64,000 nucleotides of DNA from Cognatitamlana onchidii (GTDB taxonomy: Bacteria > Bacteroidota > Bacteroidia > Flavobacteriales > Flavobacteriaceae): NCBI RefSeq assembly GCF_004804355.1, contig NZ_SRWZ01000005.1, positions 1 through 64,000 of the forward strand, given 5' to 3'. Made by a program: the position numbers and the translations under genes. The notes beneath the pieces are model-generated. The model had not been told where the DNA came from. It did not search any database and was given only the letters and a program-made list of their open reading frames with translations. Shown here piece after piece: positions 49,347 through 57,636 of the stretch (within the stretch, counting starts at the first letter, position 1; each line of letters starts with the position of its first letter).

Positions 49347-49539
49347 CTTATAATTAATGGATAAATAATACTATTATATAGTTTTACCGCACGAAGCTTG
49401 TTTAGGTTTCCTTTTTAAATTAAAGGTAAACATCCAATTCGTTCAATTTACTAATAAACAACAAGATACACATAAAAACACGCTATTATTCGTTAATCCA
49501 TAAATTAGCAAAAGTTCTATGTTTGAAACTTCAGAATTG

Positions 49540-49547
49540 TATATTTG
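49540..49547 (+). promoter_or_regulatory. -7 box (TATATTTG) of kdsA
   Basis: An exact TAnnTTTG match, 28 bp before the ATG at 49576. It lies inside the frame from 49519 and so argues for the downstream start. Confidence 0.55.
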
Positions 49548-49575
49548 TCATCATAAATACAAAGACGCAGCAGAT

Positions 49576-50394
49576 ATGAATCTTCAAGAAATTCCTAAAT
49601 TAAAACACATAAAGTCTAATAATTTCTTTTTATTATGCGGTCCATGTGCTATTGAAGGAGAAGACATGGCGCTTCGAATTGCCGAAAAAGTAGTAGCTAT
49701 AACCGATAAATTGGAAATTCCTTATATTTTCAAAGGGAGTTTCAAAAAAGCTAATCGAAGTAGAATTGATAGTTTCACAGGTATTGGAGACGAAAAAGCT
49801 TTAAAAATTTTAAAAAAAGTTTCCGATACTTTTCACATTCCAACTGTTACCGACATCCATGAGGTAAGTGATGCCGAAAAAGCTGCGGAATACGTGGATG
49901 TTTTGCAGATTCCTGCGTTTTTGGTTCGTCAAACAGACTTGGTGGTTGCTGCCGCTAAAACAGGTAAAGTTGTTAACTTAAAAAAAGGCCAGTTTATGAG
50001 TCCTGAAGCTATGAAGCACGCTGTACAAAAGGTTAAAGATGCAGGAAGCAACAAAGCTTGGATTACAGATAGAGGCACTATGTTTGGTTATCAAGATATG
50101 ATTGTTGATTTTAGAGGTATTCCTACCATGCGAGCATTTGCTCCAACAGTGCTAGATGTTACACACTCCTTACAACAACCTAATCAATCTGCTGGTGTTA
50201 CTGGTGGTAGACCAGATATGATTGAAACCATTGCCCGTGCAGGTATTGTAAATAATGTTGACGGCTTATTTATTGAAACTCATTTTGACCCCGCTAATGC
50301 GAAAAGTGATGGAGCCAATATGCTCCATTTAGACAACCTAGAACAGTTACTGGCGAATTTAACAGCCATTAGAAAAACCATCAAAAGTCTTTAA
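49576..50394 (+). CDS. kdsA: 3-deoxy-8-phosphooctulonate synthase (KDO-8-P synthase)
   Basis: Condenses arabinose-5-phosphate and phosphoenolpyruvate to KDO-8-phosphate for LPS core. With start 49576 (MNLQEIPKLKHIKSNNFFLL) it has 272 residues, the normal KdsA length; the frame is open to 49519 but a -7 box lies in that stretch. Family blocks: CGPCAIE, KGSFKKANRSRIDSF, TDIHEVSDAEKAAEYVDVLQ, AFLVRQTDL and THSLQQPNQSAGVTGG. It is alone, convergent with the DUF1801 gene. Confidence 0.96.
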   Translation: MNLQEIPKLKHIKSNNFFLLCGPCAIEGEDMALRIAEKVVAITDKLEIPYIFKGSFKKANRSRIDSFTGIGDEKALKILKKVSDTFHIPTVTDIHEVSDAEKAAEYVDVLQIPAFLVRQTDLVVAAAKTGKVVNLKKGQFMSPEAMKHAVQKVKDAGSNKAWITDRGTMFGYQDMIVDFRGIPTMRAFAPTVLDVTHSLQQPNQSAGVTGGRPDMIETIARAGIVNNVDGLFIETHFDPANAKSDGANMLHLDNLEQLLANLTAIRKTIKSL

Positions 50395-50398
50395 ATAT

Positions 50399-50776
50399 TT
50401 AAATAAACCAAGCCTTTTTACTTTCTCTTAATCGACTGGCAGCAGCACGTAATAATTCAACAAAGTTGTCATGATCTAAATCTTCAATAGTCTTTAATTG
50501 AATTGATCTTACCTGCTTCCTGTTATTATCATTTTTTAATATCGAAAAGTCTTTTTCTAACAAAACACCTTGAACAAAAGCTACGTCTACAAAGTCTTTT
50601 CCTTTTAAGATGTTTATATATAGTAAAGGTTTTTTACCAATATTATAAAAGGGAATTTTATAACTATACCGTTCTGAAATATCTGGGATGGTACTTAGAA
50701 CAATACCTCTTACATATAACATTATAGACCGATAGGGTTCTTTTTGGTTGATAAAGTATTCGTCTACTGGTTTCAT
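50399..50776 (-). CDS. DUF1801 domain protein
   Basis: A 125-residue soluble protein. It has the family start MKPVDEYFINQKEPYRSIML and the region ERYSYKIPFYNIGKKPLLYI, as in the YdhG/DUF1801 fold. The family has been linked to frataxin-like iron handling but the role is not known. A second, only distantly similar DUF1801 protein lies at 52959-53393. Confidence 0.85.
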   Translation of the reverse strand: MKPVDEYFINQKEPYRSIMLYVRGIVLSTIPDISERYSYKIPFYNIGKKPLLYINILKGKDFVDVAFVQGVLLEKDFSILKNDNNRKQVRSIQLKTIEDLDHDNFVELLRAAASRLRESKKAWFI

Positions 50777-50885
50777 TAACTCTAAATATAATTAAGTATA
50801 AAATTAGTTGATTGTTTTGTAACACTTATTATCCTGTTTCAAAAAAAAAATTTATACCTTTATATATAACCAAACTAGAACCAAA

Positions 50886-51728
50886 ATGACTAATAATTTT
50901 AGAAGCAAAGGACTTGGTTACTTTATTTTATTAATGATAACCTTATTTGGGACCGCAAAAGTATTTGCTCAAAGTTACGAAACTAAGGAAGGGGACTCTA
51001 TTAATCCAAGACTTTATGTAACTGCGGGGTACTATTTTCCTTCTATTAACACATCCCTTAGAATAGATGGCAGACTTGGCTTAGGAACCGAAATAGGTCT
51101 TGAAGACTTGGGGCTAGAGGAAGACAAGAGTGTTTTTAAATTAGGAACTGTGTTGCGTGTATCACCTAAATCGCAATTAGCTATCGCTTATACAAGTATA
51201 AACAGAGATGCCAGCGCTGTTCTTGAAAGAGACATTGTAATTGGAAATACTACGTTTGAAGCAGGATCGGGTTTGGGTTTTGAATTTAATGTAGATTATT
51301 ACGCTTTAACTTGGCGCTACTCCTTTTTTAATGAAAAAAACTGGAATGCAGGTCTTTCCTTAGGAGCTAGAGCTGTATCCATAAAAACAGGATTCAGAGC
51401 TCGAGTAAATGATAGGCTATTTAACGAAAATACGTCGGTAACCGCGCCTGCAATACTTTTTGGAGTTCATGGAGGGGCTTACTTAACGCCTAAGCTTTTA
51501 GCAAGATATTCGTTAGAGTATTTTTACCTTAGTGTTAATGGTATTGATATTAGTGTGATTGAATCCAACGCTTCGGTCGAATATTTTTTCTTTAAAAAAT
51601 TTGGACTTGGACTTGCTTATTCCACGAATGATTATTTAGTTAGGGATGTGCCCATAGGCGAGGATTTTAGTGGTAAAATTGATTTTAATTTTGGAGGCTT
51701 CAATTTATTCCTTTCCGCAAGGTTTTGA
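50886..51728 (+). CDS. Outer-membrane beta-barrel protein
   Basis: A 280-residue exported protein: signal peptide (YFILLMITLFGTAKVFAQ) and then amphipathic beta-strands through to a C-terminal FGGFNLFLSARF ending in Phe. It resembles OmpW/OmpA-like small barrels but I see no specific family match. A near -7 box (TACCTTTA) lies about 30 bp upstream. It is convergent with the next gene. Confidence 0.75.
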   Translation: MTNNFRSKGLGYFILLMITLFGTAKVFAQSYETKEGDSINPRLYVTAGYYFPSINTSLRIDGRLGLGTEIGLEDLGLEEDKSVFKLGTVLRVSPKSQLAIAYTSINRDASAVLERDIVIGNTTFEAGSGLGFEFNVDYYALTWRYSFFNEKNWNAGLSLGARAVSIKTGFRARVNDRLFNENTSVTAPAILFGVHGGAYLTPKLLARYSLEYFYLSVNGIDISVIESNASVEYFFFKKFGLGLAYSTNDYLVRDVPIGEDFSGKIDFNFGGFNLFLSARF

Positions 51729-51733
51729 GTTAC

Positions 51734-52942
51734 TTATTCAATACCATCTACATAGTCCTGTAAATACCTGAAACTCGGAGTCAACTTCCCATTTTCAGTT
51801 ATTTTCGCACGCGCTAAAACCCCATGTTCATCGCCATTAAAAAACGCAGGGATTACATGTTCTAAAAACATGTCACCAAAACCTTCACTAGCATCTTGAG
51901 GCAATTCACATGGTAAATTATCAACCGCCATAACTGTGATAGCTTTTTCATTCCTATAGTCAGTTTCTGATTCTGTTTCGGGATCATATCCATAAATAGG
52001 GTCTGCTATTGTTGAAGCCCTTAATGTGGTAGCCACAGGTCCGTCTACATCACAGCTAATATCTGCAACAACTTGTATATTAAAATCAGAAGATTTAACA
52101 TCTTCTCGGGTATATAAATATGGTGATCCATCTCCATAAAAATGACCTGCAATGTAATAATCGGTTACCCTAGCAAATCTCATAAAATTAGATTCGTACT
52201 TCTCTGGATGATTAAAAAAATCGAAAACATCGGTGACTACTTTACCATCTAATCGCTTATTATATTCTAAAACATCTATTTTACAATATACTGGCTGATC
52301 GAAATTCTTACTTAAATACGCTTCAACTGAAACTGATTTAATTGCCATAGCATCGAGCATTTCTTGAGCGCCATTGGATACTTTTCCACTACCTGTTAGG
52401 AGAATTTTGATATTGGGGAGTTTTATTTTATTTAACTCATCTATTAAAGCATCTTGATTGGGTAAGGGTCCTGCTTTGGGTAATTCCCAAGATCTAAACT
52501 TTAAACCCCAAGCCCTAAATCCATTATAGGCGCCAACGATTCCTGCATATCTACCAAACCCTATAAGTCGAAACCCTTTGTCGTTTACTATAGTTTCATG
52601 ATCGTATAATTCTATATTCTTTTTTAAAACAGCTTGTAATAATTTCCTATTGTAAGGTTGCTTTTTTATAGTATGCGAGAAGAAAAAATACTTTTTGTTC
52701 GGGATAAGGTTCTCAATTGGCACTTCTTTTACTCCCAACATAACATCACAATCAGATACATTATGCACCACATCAAACCCTTTATTTTGATATTGTTCAT
52801 CATCAAAAACTCGTATATCGGATGATTCCACAACAAAATCTGCCATGGGAAATTTTTCCTTGGCCTCGGCTAACTTTTCTGGTGAAAAAACGACGCGGCG
52901 GTCTGGTGGATTTTTACATTCTTTTATAATGGCAAATTTCAT
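51734..52942 (-). CDS. NAD(P)-dependent oxidoreductase, saccharopine/alanine dehydrogenase-like
   Basis: A 402-residue enzyme of the alanine dehydrogenase/PNT superfamily. The N-terminal domain has KFAIIKECKNPPDRRVVFSP and FFSHTIKKQPYNRKLL; the Rossmann domain has IKILLTGSGKVSNGAQEMLD (GSGKVS in place of GxGxxG); conserved IQVVADISCDVDGPVATTLR follows. This is closest to lysine-forming saccharopine dehydrogenases (LYS1-like), but the biological substrate in Flavobacteriia is not certain. Operon with the DUF1801 gene 16 bp upstream. Confidence 0.82.
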   Translation of the reverse strand: MKFAIIKECKNPPDRRVVFSPEKLAEAKEKFPMADFVVESSDIRVFDDEQYQNKGFDVVHNVSDCDVMLGVKEVPIENLIPNKKYFFFSHTIKKQPYNRKLLQAVLKKNIELYDHETIVNDKGFRLIGFGRYAGIVGAYNGFRAWGLKFRSWELPKAGPLPNQDALIDELNKIKLPNIKILLTGSGKVSNGAQEMLDAMAIKSVSVEAYLSKNFDQPVYCKIDVLEYNKRLDGKVVTDVFDFFNHPEKYESNFMRFARVTDYYIAGHFYGDGSPYLYTREDVKSSDFNIQVVADISCDVDGPVATTLRASTIADPIYGYDPETESETDYRNEKAITVMAVDNLPCELPQDASEGFGDMFLEHVIPAFFNGDEHGVLARAKITENGKLTPSFRYLQDYVDGIE

Positions 52943-52958
52943 GGTATTAAATTTTCAT

Positions 52959-53393
52959 TTATGCGCCTAACAAAGGCAAGTGTTTTATTTTATGATAAGT
53001 TAGAGCCATTTTAATACAATGCTTTACTGCTCTTTTGGGTAAGCTGTCATTGTATTTAAAAATTATAGCTCTATTTCCTTCAAAGCTTAACTCACTCTTG
53101 TAAATAACTTTAAAAGTTGAAACTAATCTGGATGAGCATTGAAAATATAAGGCATACTGATTGGGGGTTTTTGGTTTCCAATCCATTCTAATAGTACTTC
53201 CATACTTAGCTAAATAACTTGGTTCTCCCCATTTTAGTGTTTCTTCTAACTTATTTAGACCATCAATTTCGGACGCTGCTTCCAATACCAAGTCTCTTAA
53301 ATTAAGCATGAGGGGTTTTACAGCTCTGGGGTAATTATTAAAAACCTCCTTAACTTTTGGCTGTGTAACTAATTCAAAATTTCTGTTTTTCAT
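52959..53393 (-). CDS. DUF1801 domain protein
   Basis: A 144-residue soluble protein of the DUF1801 fold: LRDLVLEAASEIDGLNKLEE, then TLKWGEPSYLAKYGSTIRMD and a C-terminal RAVKHCIKMALTYHK. It is a distant paralogue of the protein at 50399 and precedes the dehydrogenase gene by 16 bp. Confidence 0.82.
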   Translation of the reverse strand: MKNRNFELVTQPKVKEVFNNYPRAVKPLMLNLRDLVLEAASEIDGLNKLEETLKWGEPSYLAKYGSTIRMDWKPKTPNQYALYFQCSSRLVSTFKVIYKSELSFEGNRAIIFKYNDSLPKRAVKHCIKMALTYHKIKHLPLLGA

Positions 53394-53478
53394 GATATGA
53401 CTACCAGATGGAATAAGTTTTGCTCTAATTTACTTGGATTTGGCAGGATTAGCAAAGTTTTTGGTAAATTTGCCTTCC

Positions 53479-53576
53479 GCGTTAGGGATTGAAGCGGCAT
53501 CCTTTTGCTTTTTTACAAAAGATATAGCGTAAAGCCCGACGTACTTTTGCCTTAAAAAGCAAATGTGCGGAACGCC
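53479..53576 (+). ncRNA. 98-nt structured repeat element, copy 2
   Basis: Starts GCGTTAGGGATTGAAGCGG, contains GTAAAGCCCGAC and ends GCGGAACGCC; same blocks and same 98-nt length as the unit at 34140-34237. Here an extra hairpin (CTTTTG/CAAAAG) lies before the AAAGCCCG block and a second (TTTTGC/GCAAA) after it. It is 50 bp upstream of the tmRNA, so read-through into ssrA or a role in its expression is possible. Identity with an Rfam family cannot be checked here. Confidence 0.55.
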
Positions 53577-53605
53577 TAAATGATAATTACAGTTTTTTAA
53601 CAACG

Positions 53606-53623
53606 TTACTGCCTTGGCAGTAA
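53606..53623. promoter_or_regulatory. 18-bp inverted repeat before the tmRNA 5' end
   Basis: TTACTGCC-TT-GGCAGTAA has perfect 8-nt arms, 3 bp before the mature tmRNA 5' end. It might be an operator overlapping the ssrA promoter or a stem in the tmRNA precursor guiding 5' processing. No TAnnTTTG box is seen next to it. Confidence 0.5.
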
Positions 53624-53626
53624 ATA

Positions 53627-54020
53627 GGGGTCGACTGGTTTTGACAGCGAGATTAATTGAACGGTAAGCACGTGGTGTAATGATTTTGAAACACCTAAAA
53701 GGCTAAATCAAACTTTAAACGGCGAAAATAATTACGCTTTAGCTGCTTAATAACTGAATTATAGTAAGTTCAAGCCCCGGCACACAAGGTGTGCAAGCTA
53801 AATGTCTCCAGAAAGCCTTGGTTAGTGGCGTTCTTTTTAGAGGCATCGTAAATATTAACTAAGATAGTGTAGCGCTTTGATACACCTTCGAGATTTAGAA
53901 GCTAAGTTGTAAGTGGGTTGTCTTTAACCAGCTTACAATCGAAAACCCAAGAATAGACTAAACGTGTAGAAAGCCCTTTGGTTACTTGTTTGGACGAGAG
54001 TTCGATTCTCTCCGACTCCA
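53627..54020 (+). ncRNA. ssrA: Transfer-messenger RNA (tmRNA)
   Basis: The tRNA-like ends pair as GGGGTCG/CGACTCC, with T-arm GAGTTCGATTCTC near the 3' end; 394 nt, CCA not encoded. The tag frame is 53721-53750, coding GENNYALAA and then TAA, the Bacteroidota form of the proteolysis tag ending in ALAA. It rescues stalled ribosomes together with SmpB. Confidence 0.95.
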
Positions 54021-54027
54021 CTTAAAC

Positions 54028-54060
54028 GCCTCATAAATACCCCTTTGTGAGGCTTTTAAT
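54028..54060 (+). terminator. Intrinsic terminator of ssrA
   Basis: GCCTCA (54028-54033) pairs with TGAGGC (54048-54053), followed by TTTTAATTTTTATTT. It is 8 nt after the tmRNA end. Confidence 0.8.
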
Positions 54061-54070
54061 TTTTATTTGA

Positions 54071-54427
54071 ATGACCATAGAAAATTTAATTGGCAATTAC
54101 CGTTTGAGTGGCACCAACCAAGATAACAGTGGAAACACCTATACTGGTACGCTTAAATTAAGTATAGATTCAAATAATAGAATTTTGGCTGAATGGATTA
54201 TAAATAAAGAACAAAAACAAAAAGGAATAGGCTTTTTTAAGGATGATATCTTGGTGATTAATTTTAGTTATTGGGGTGAAGACAGATTAAAGTATTATGG
54301 TGTTGTTGTTTACAGGTGTCTAAACAATAATATTCTAGACGGATTTTGGTCTGAAGATTTAGGCGATCCTAACTTTTTGGGAACTGAAAGATGTTTTAAA
54401 GCTGATAGTTTTCAATTACTAGACTAA
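54071..54427 (+). CDS. Hypothetical protein, 118 residues
   Basis: A soluble protein without signal peptide. The pattern is short beta-strands with G-T-x-x-Y-T-G-T-L-x-L (about 23-30) and later LNNNILDGFWSEDLGDPNFL, suggesting a small beta-barrel, lipocalin- or FABP-like fold; I do not recognise a family. It starts 18 bp after the tmRNA terminator and is convergent with the repeat-protein gene. Confidence 0.6.
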   Translation: MTIENLIGNYRLSGTNQDNSGNTYTGTLKLSIDSNNRILAEWIINKEQKQKGIGFFKDDILVINFSYWGEDRLKYYGVVVYRCLNNNILDGFWSEDLGDPNFLGTERCFKADSFQLLD

Positions 54428-54429
54428 TA

Positions 54430-56154
54430 CTATTCTTCTAGGCACTTAAGTTTATCAATGAAAAAAGTTTTATACATAATTTCAGTTATTTCTAATCGAC
54501 CTTTGGTTCCTCGAAGAATAATTGACTTTATTGGCGAACTACTCAAAATATTTCTTTGTGATTGGGATAAATTACCTTTAAACAGATACTCACCACATTC
54601 CATATCCCAAGAGTGGTAAAAAGATACTTTTTGTCCACTCTCAAGTTTAACTTTTACCGATGAGCGGTTATGTGAAAAATAGCTAACACATCCCAAATCG
54701 ACTTGCGCACTTACAAAAATATTGGTTTTTCTTCCCTGCATATATAACTCCATAGAAAGCGACTCTGCCACTTCGTAAGGTTCTGTGCGAATTGTTTTAA
54801 CGTTATAAAAAGGATCAAATTCGTTAATACTAAAATGACAAGTATTTCTATACTCCAAAGAATAAACTTCCTCCTTAACTTTTTCGGGTGTTATAGCAGG
54901 GGCTCTTTTAGTTTCAAATTCTTTGGCAATGGAGTCTTTAAGAAATTGCTCCCTTTTTAACAATTCTTCTTTGAAACTTCGAGCAATTGAATCCTTAATA
55001 ATTTGTTCTCTGAAACCTTGTAGGTTTCTTATACTTTTAGCAATAGAATCTCTAATGAATAGTTCATTTTCCTCTTTTTGCTTTTCTTGTATTTTTGTCA
55101 TTGAATCCTTTACAAATTGGACGCGTATATTACGTTTCTTTCTTGCTGCATGAGCTATGGAATCATAAACAAATTGCACTCTATTAGCCTTTTTATTTAA
55201 GGTTTCTTGCCTTATAGAATCTCTAACAAATTGCTCTCGTATAGCTCCTGCGTTAGCCTCAACCTTAGCCAAAGAGTCCTTTACAAATTGTGTTCGTAGT
55301 GCCTTTTGCTCTGCTACCTCATTAGCTATAGAATCTCTAACAAATTGCTCTCGTATAGCTCGTGCGTTAGCCTCAACCTTAGCCAAAGAGTCCTTTACAA
55401 ATTGTGTTCGTAGTGCTTTTTGCTCTGCTACCTCATTAGCTATAGAATCTCTAATAAACTGCGCTCGAATAGCTCGTGCTCTAGACTCAACCTCAGCCAA
55501 GGAATCCTTTACAAATTGTGTTCGTAGTGCCTTTTGCTTTGCTACTTCATTAGCAATAGAATCTCTAACATATTGTTCGCGAATAACTCTTTTCCTTTCT
55601 TCAATCTCGGCAATGGAGTCTATAATAAACTTCACTCTTAACGCCTTTCGTTTTGCTACTTCTTTAGCTATAGAGTCCCTAACAAATTGTTCTCGAATAG
55701 CTTTCAATTTCGCTTCGGCATGAGCGACAGAATCTTTTACAAATTTGACTCTTAATGCCTTTTGTTTCTCAACTTCTTTTGCTAGTTCAATTTGACGAAT
55801 TTTATCAATTCGCATTTCTTTATCTGCAATAGCTTTTGCTCTTTGCTTTTCCTGATAAGCATAATAGAGATCCATGATTTCTTCAGTAACCTCAAGGTCC
55901 TCAAGAGTAACTATTCCAACATAATCTTGATACTTTACCTGATAGTTATCTCGACCAATATAGCTTAGGACTACACATGTTTCTGCTTCATTAAATTCTG
56001 CAATTGGTTCTATTAACTCATTTGATTGAACATCTATTTTTTTGAATAAACTACCATCAAAAGAAAACTGCGCAGTGATTCCTTCTTCTTGAGAAAAAAC
56101 TGGCAATGAAATTAAAATAACTATTATGTATTTAATGTATTTAATGTATTTAAT
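54430..56154 (-). CDS. Exported protein with about fifteen 19-residue helical repeats, non-ATG start
   Basis: From the proposed ATT start at 56154 the protein has 574 residues. The N-terminus reads IKYIKYIKYIIVILISLPVF, a signal peptide, which the first TTG (56106) would remove. An SH3-like region (to about 90) is followed by about fifteen repeats of 19 residues with consensus FVxDSIAxEVAxxKAxRxQ (54894-55758). The C-terminal part (ECGEYLFKGNLSQSQ) is unrecognised. No ATG, GTG or in-frame alternative gives the signal peptide. Long alpha-helical repeats suggest a stalk or coiled-coil rod in the periplasm. Confidence in the function is low, in the gene high. Confidence 0.72.
   Translation of the reverse strand: MKYIKYIKYIIVILISLPVFSQEEGITAQFSFDGSLFKKIDVQSNELIEPIAEFNEAETCVVLSYIGRDNYQVKYQDYVGIVTLEDLEVTEEIMDLYYAYQEKQRAKAIADKEMRIDKIRQIELAKEVEKQKALRVKFVKDSVAHAEAKLKAIREQFVRDSIAKEVAKRKALRVKFIIDSIAEIEERKRVIREQYVRDSIANEVAKQKALRTQFVKDSLAEVESRARAIRAQFIRDSIANEVAEQKALRTQFVKDSLAKVEANARAIREQFVRDSIANEVAEQKALRTQFVKDSLAKVEANAGAIREQFVRDSIRQETLNKKANRVQFVYDSIAHAARKKRNIRVQFVKDSMTKIQEKQKEENELFIRDSIAKSIRNLQGFREQIIKDSIARSFKEELLKREQFLKDSIAKEFETKRAPAITPEKVKEEVYSLEYRNTCHFSINEFDPFYNVKTIRTEPYEVAESLSMELYMQGRKTNIFVSAQVDLGCVSYFSHNRSSVKVKLESGQKVSFYHSWDMECGEYLFKGNLSQSQRNILSSSPIKSIILRGTKGRLEITEIMYKTFFIDKLKCLEE
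54894..55758 (-). repeat. Tandem 57-bp / 114-bp coding repeats
   Basis: The gene carries fifteen or so 57-bp units, arranged as alternating pairs of 114 bp. The unit at 55214-55327 and that at 55328-55441 differ at only two of 114 positions, one silent; others are diverged. This indicates recent expansion by slippage or unequal recombination. Confidence 0.85.
56128..56154 (-). repeat. Three tandem copies of ATTAAATAC in the signal peptide
   Basis: On the minus strand ATTAAATAC occurs three times in a row and encodes IKY IKY IKY at the start of the repeat protein. Change in copy number would keep the frame and alter the positive n-region. It may be where the original ATG was lost. Confidence 0.7.
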
Positions 56155-56251
56155 AGCTTAAGACATTGATATTTCGATAAATAAACCCGTGTATAGTTTC
56201 GCAAATTAAAATAAATGAAACAAGAAATCATAAAATATATTAAAATAAAAA

Positions 56252-56277
56252 AGTCTGTATATACTAATATACAGACT
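56252..56277 (-). terminator. Intrinsic terminator of the small coiled protein gene
   Basis: Arms AGTCTGTATAT and ATATACAGACT, 11 bp, loop of 4; on the minus strand a T6 tract follows. It separates the 89-residue gene from the repeat-protein gene. Confidence 0.82.
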
Positions 56278-56309
56278 CAAATGTTATTTAAAAGCTTAGG
56301 CTTCGTCTA

Positions 56310-56579
56310 TTAACTCACCTTTTGCTGTTCTTTCATTTTTTCCAATAATTGCAACTCATGCTGAATTTGAGCCTTTCTTTCGTTAAACTTTCTCACTTTT
56401 TCATCAATTATTTTTTGATGTTTTAATCGTCTTTCACGAATTGACGCCTCCTTTTCCAATTGCCTATTTTTTTCTCTTTTCATTGCCATTTTTTCTCTGG
56501 CAACTGAATAATAAGAGAACCCATACATGCTTATAAACAATAAGGCTATAATCCCCAATATTACGTACCCGTTATCCAT
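56310..56579 (-). CDS. Small membrane-anchored coiled-coil protein
   Basis: Eighty-nine residues: one N-terminal transmembrane helix (YVILGIIALLFISMYGFSYY, about 5-25) and a strongly charged helical tail rich in Lys, Glu and Arg (REKNRQLEKEASIRERRLK). It is not matched to a family I know. The tail points to the cytoplasm by the positive-inside rule. It is followed by a terminator, then the repeat-protein gene; the two may be related in function since both have helical charged segments. Confidence 0.7.
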   Translation of the reverse strand: MDNGYVILGIIALLFISMYGFSYYSVAREKMAMKREKNRQLEKEASIRERRLKHQKIIDEKVRKFNERKAQIQHELQLLEKMKEQQKVS

Positions 56580-56797
56580 TTGTGCTATTAATTATAAAAT
56601 CAGTGTTAGATTTATTAAATATTCAATTTTTATACAAATTTTTATTAAAGATATAATAAATGACTATTAAGGATGAAATAAAAAAGGTGAATTACAAAAA
56701 AACTAGTTAAATGATTACATAATGCTATTTCAACTAGTATTCTCTAGTAGTTTATTATATGTTCCTAGTTAATTACGACACCTAAAACGACACTTTA
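56580..56797. other. 218-bp AT-rich gap
   Basis: I see no gene, no clear hairpin and no TAnnTTTG box that would serve the 56310 gene. Confidence 0.5.
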
Positions 56798-57202
56798 TCA
56801 GAATGGACTAGTACTCTTTAGAACAGGCAGATCTTTTTCTATCCAATTTAAAAAGCCACCGTGAAGATTATAAATTTGCTTGAATCCAACTTCCTTAAAA
56901 TGAACAATACTTTTATCACTTCGTTTTCCAGAACGACAATAAATACCAATTGGCTTTAAGGAATCTAATCCTTTTACCAAGTCTTTAAAATTATCAGAGT
57001 AATAATCGATATTAATCGCATTAGGAATATGTCCATTATTAAATTCTTCTAACGTTCTTACGTCAATTATTACTACGCTATCTGAATCTATAAAAGCACA
57101 AAATTTTTCAGGTTGAAGATGCTTCACTCCTTTCTGAACCACATTTTGATTACAACAAACAAAGAGAAGAATTATGGCACCGAAAATTAGTTTTGCTTTC
57201 AA
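56798..57202 (-). CDS. Rhodanese-like lipoprotein
   Basis: A 134-residue sulfurtransferase-like domain with an N-terminal lipoprotein signal (IFGAIILLFVCCN, lipobox Cys16/17). The rhodanese body shows VIIDVRTLEEFNNGHIPNAI and the active-site loop YCRSGKRSD with Cys89. Its start is 6 bp after the stop of a second rhodanese, with which it is co-transcribed. It is likely periplasmic, handling persulfide; substrate unknown. Confidence 0.87.
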   Translation of the reverse strand: MKAKLIFGAIILLFVCCNQNVVQKGVKHLQPEKFCAFIDSDSVVIIDVRTLEEFNNGHIPNAINIDYYSDNFKDLVKGLDSLKPIGIYCRSGKRSDKSIVHFKEVGFKQIYNLHGGFLNWIEKDLPVLKSTSPF

Positions 57203-57208
57203 TTACCT

Positions 57209-57526
57209 CTATTCTAAGTCAACAACATCGCCAGTCCAATCCAACATACCACCTTCTAGGTTATAGGCGTTTTCGAAACCCAGTTGTTCCATAATCTTAC
57301 AAGCCTGCCCACTTCTGTTACCAGATCTGCAATACACATAATAATTCTTTTCTTTATCTAAATCTTCTAGATCACTTATAAATTCCTGACCTTTATAAAT
57401 ATCTAAATGAATAGCATTAGGAATAATACCATCGGCTACTTCTGCGTCTGTTCTAACATCTAGTATTATAGCGTTTTCATCCTTTGCTAATTGTTCAGCC
57501 CATTCTTCTTGAGTTAAATCTTCCAT
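57209..57526 (-). CDS. Rhodanese-like domain protein, cytoplasmic
   Basis: A 105-residue single-domain rhodanese without signal peptide: AIILDVRTDAEVADGIIPNA, the loop YCRSGNRSGQA with Cys66, and C-terminal GFENAYNLEGGMLDWTGDV. The pair of a cytoplasmic and a lipid-anchored rhodanese 6 bp apart suggests sulfane sulfur transfer on both sides of the membrane. A terminator separates it from the redoxin gene upstream. Confidence 0.9.
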   Translation of the reverse strand: MEDLTQEEWAEQLAKDENAIILDVRTDAEVADGIIPNAIHLDIYKGQEFISDLEDLDKEKNYYVYCRSGNRSGQACKIMEQLGFENAYNLEGGMLDWTGDVVDLE

Positions 57527-57583
57527 ATATTGATTAATCTTTTTTAGAGAATCACAAAATTAAGATATCTGAGACTATAGACG

Positions 57584-57615
57584 AAAAAAAAACCAAAGTA
57601 TTACACCTTGGTTTT
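57584..57615 (-). terminator. Intrinsic terminator of the tlpA-redoxin unit
   Basis: On the minus strand AAAACCAA/TTGGTTTT arms are followed by a run of nine T. It lies 20 bp past the redoxin stop and also defines the start of the rhodanese unit. Confidence 0.88.
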
Positions 57616-57636
57616 AAGTAAATTATTTTCTTTATG

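Noticed and set aside
49519-49575. N-terminal extension of kdsA
   Set aside because: It contains an exact -7 promoter box and would exceed the normal KdsA length.
50399-53393. The two DUF1801 genes as a recent duplication
   Set aside because: The proteins differ in length and share only fold-level motifs.
54894-55758. Regular direct repeats that look like a CRISPR array
   Set aside because: The periodic units are in frame within a coding sequence, with no unique spacers, and translate to a consistent 19-residue repeat.
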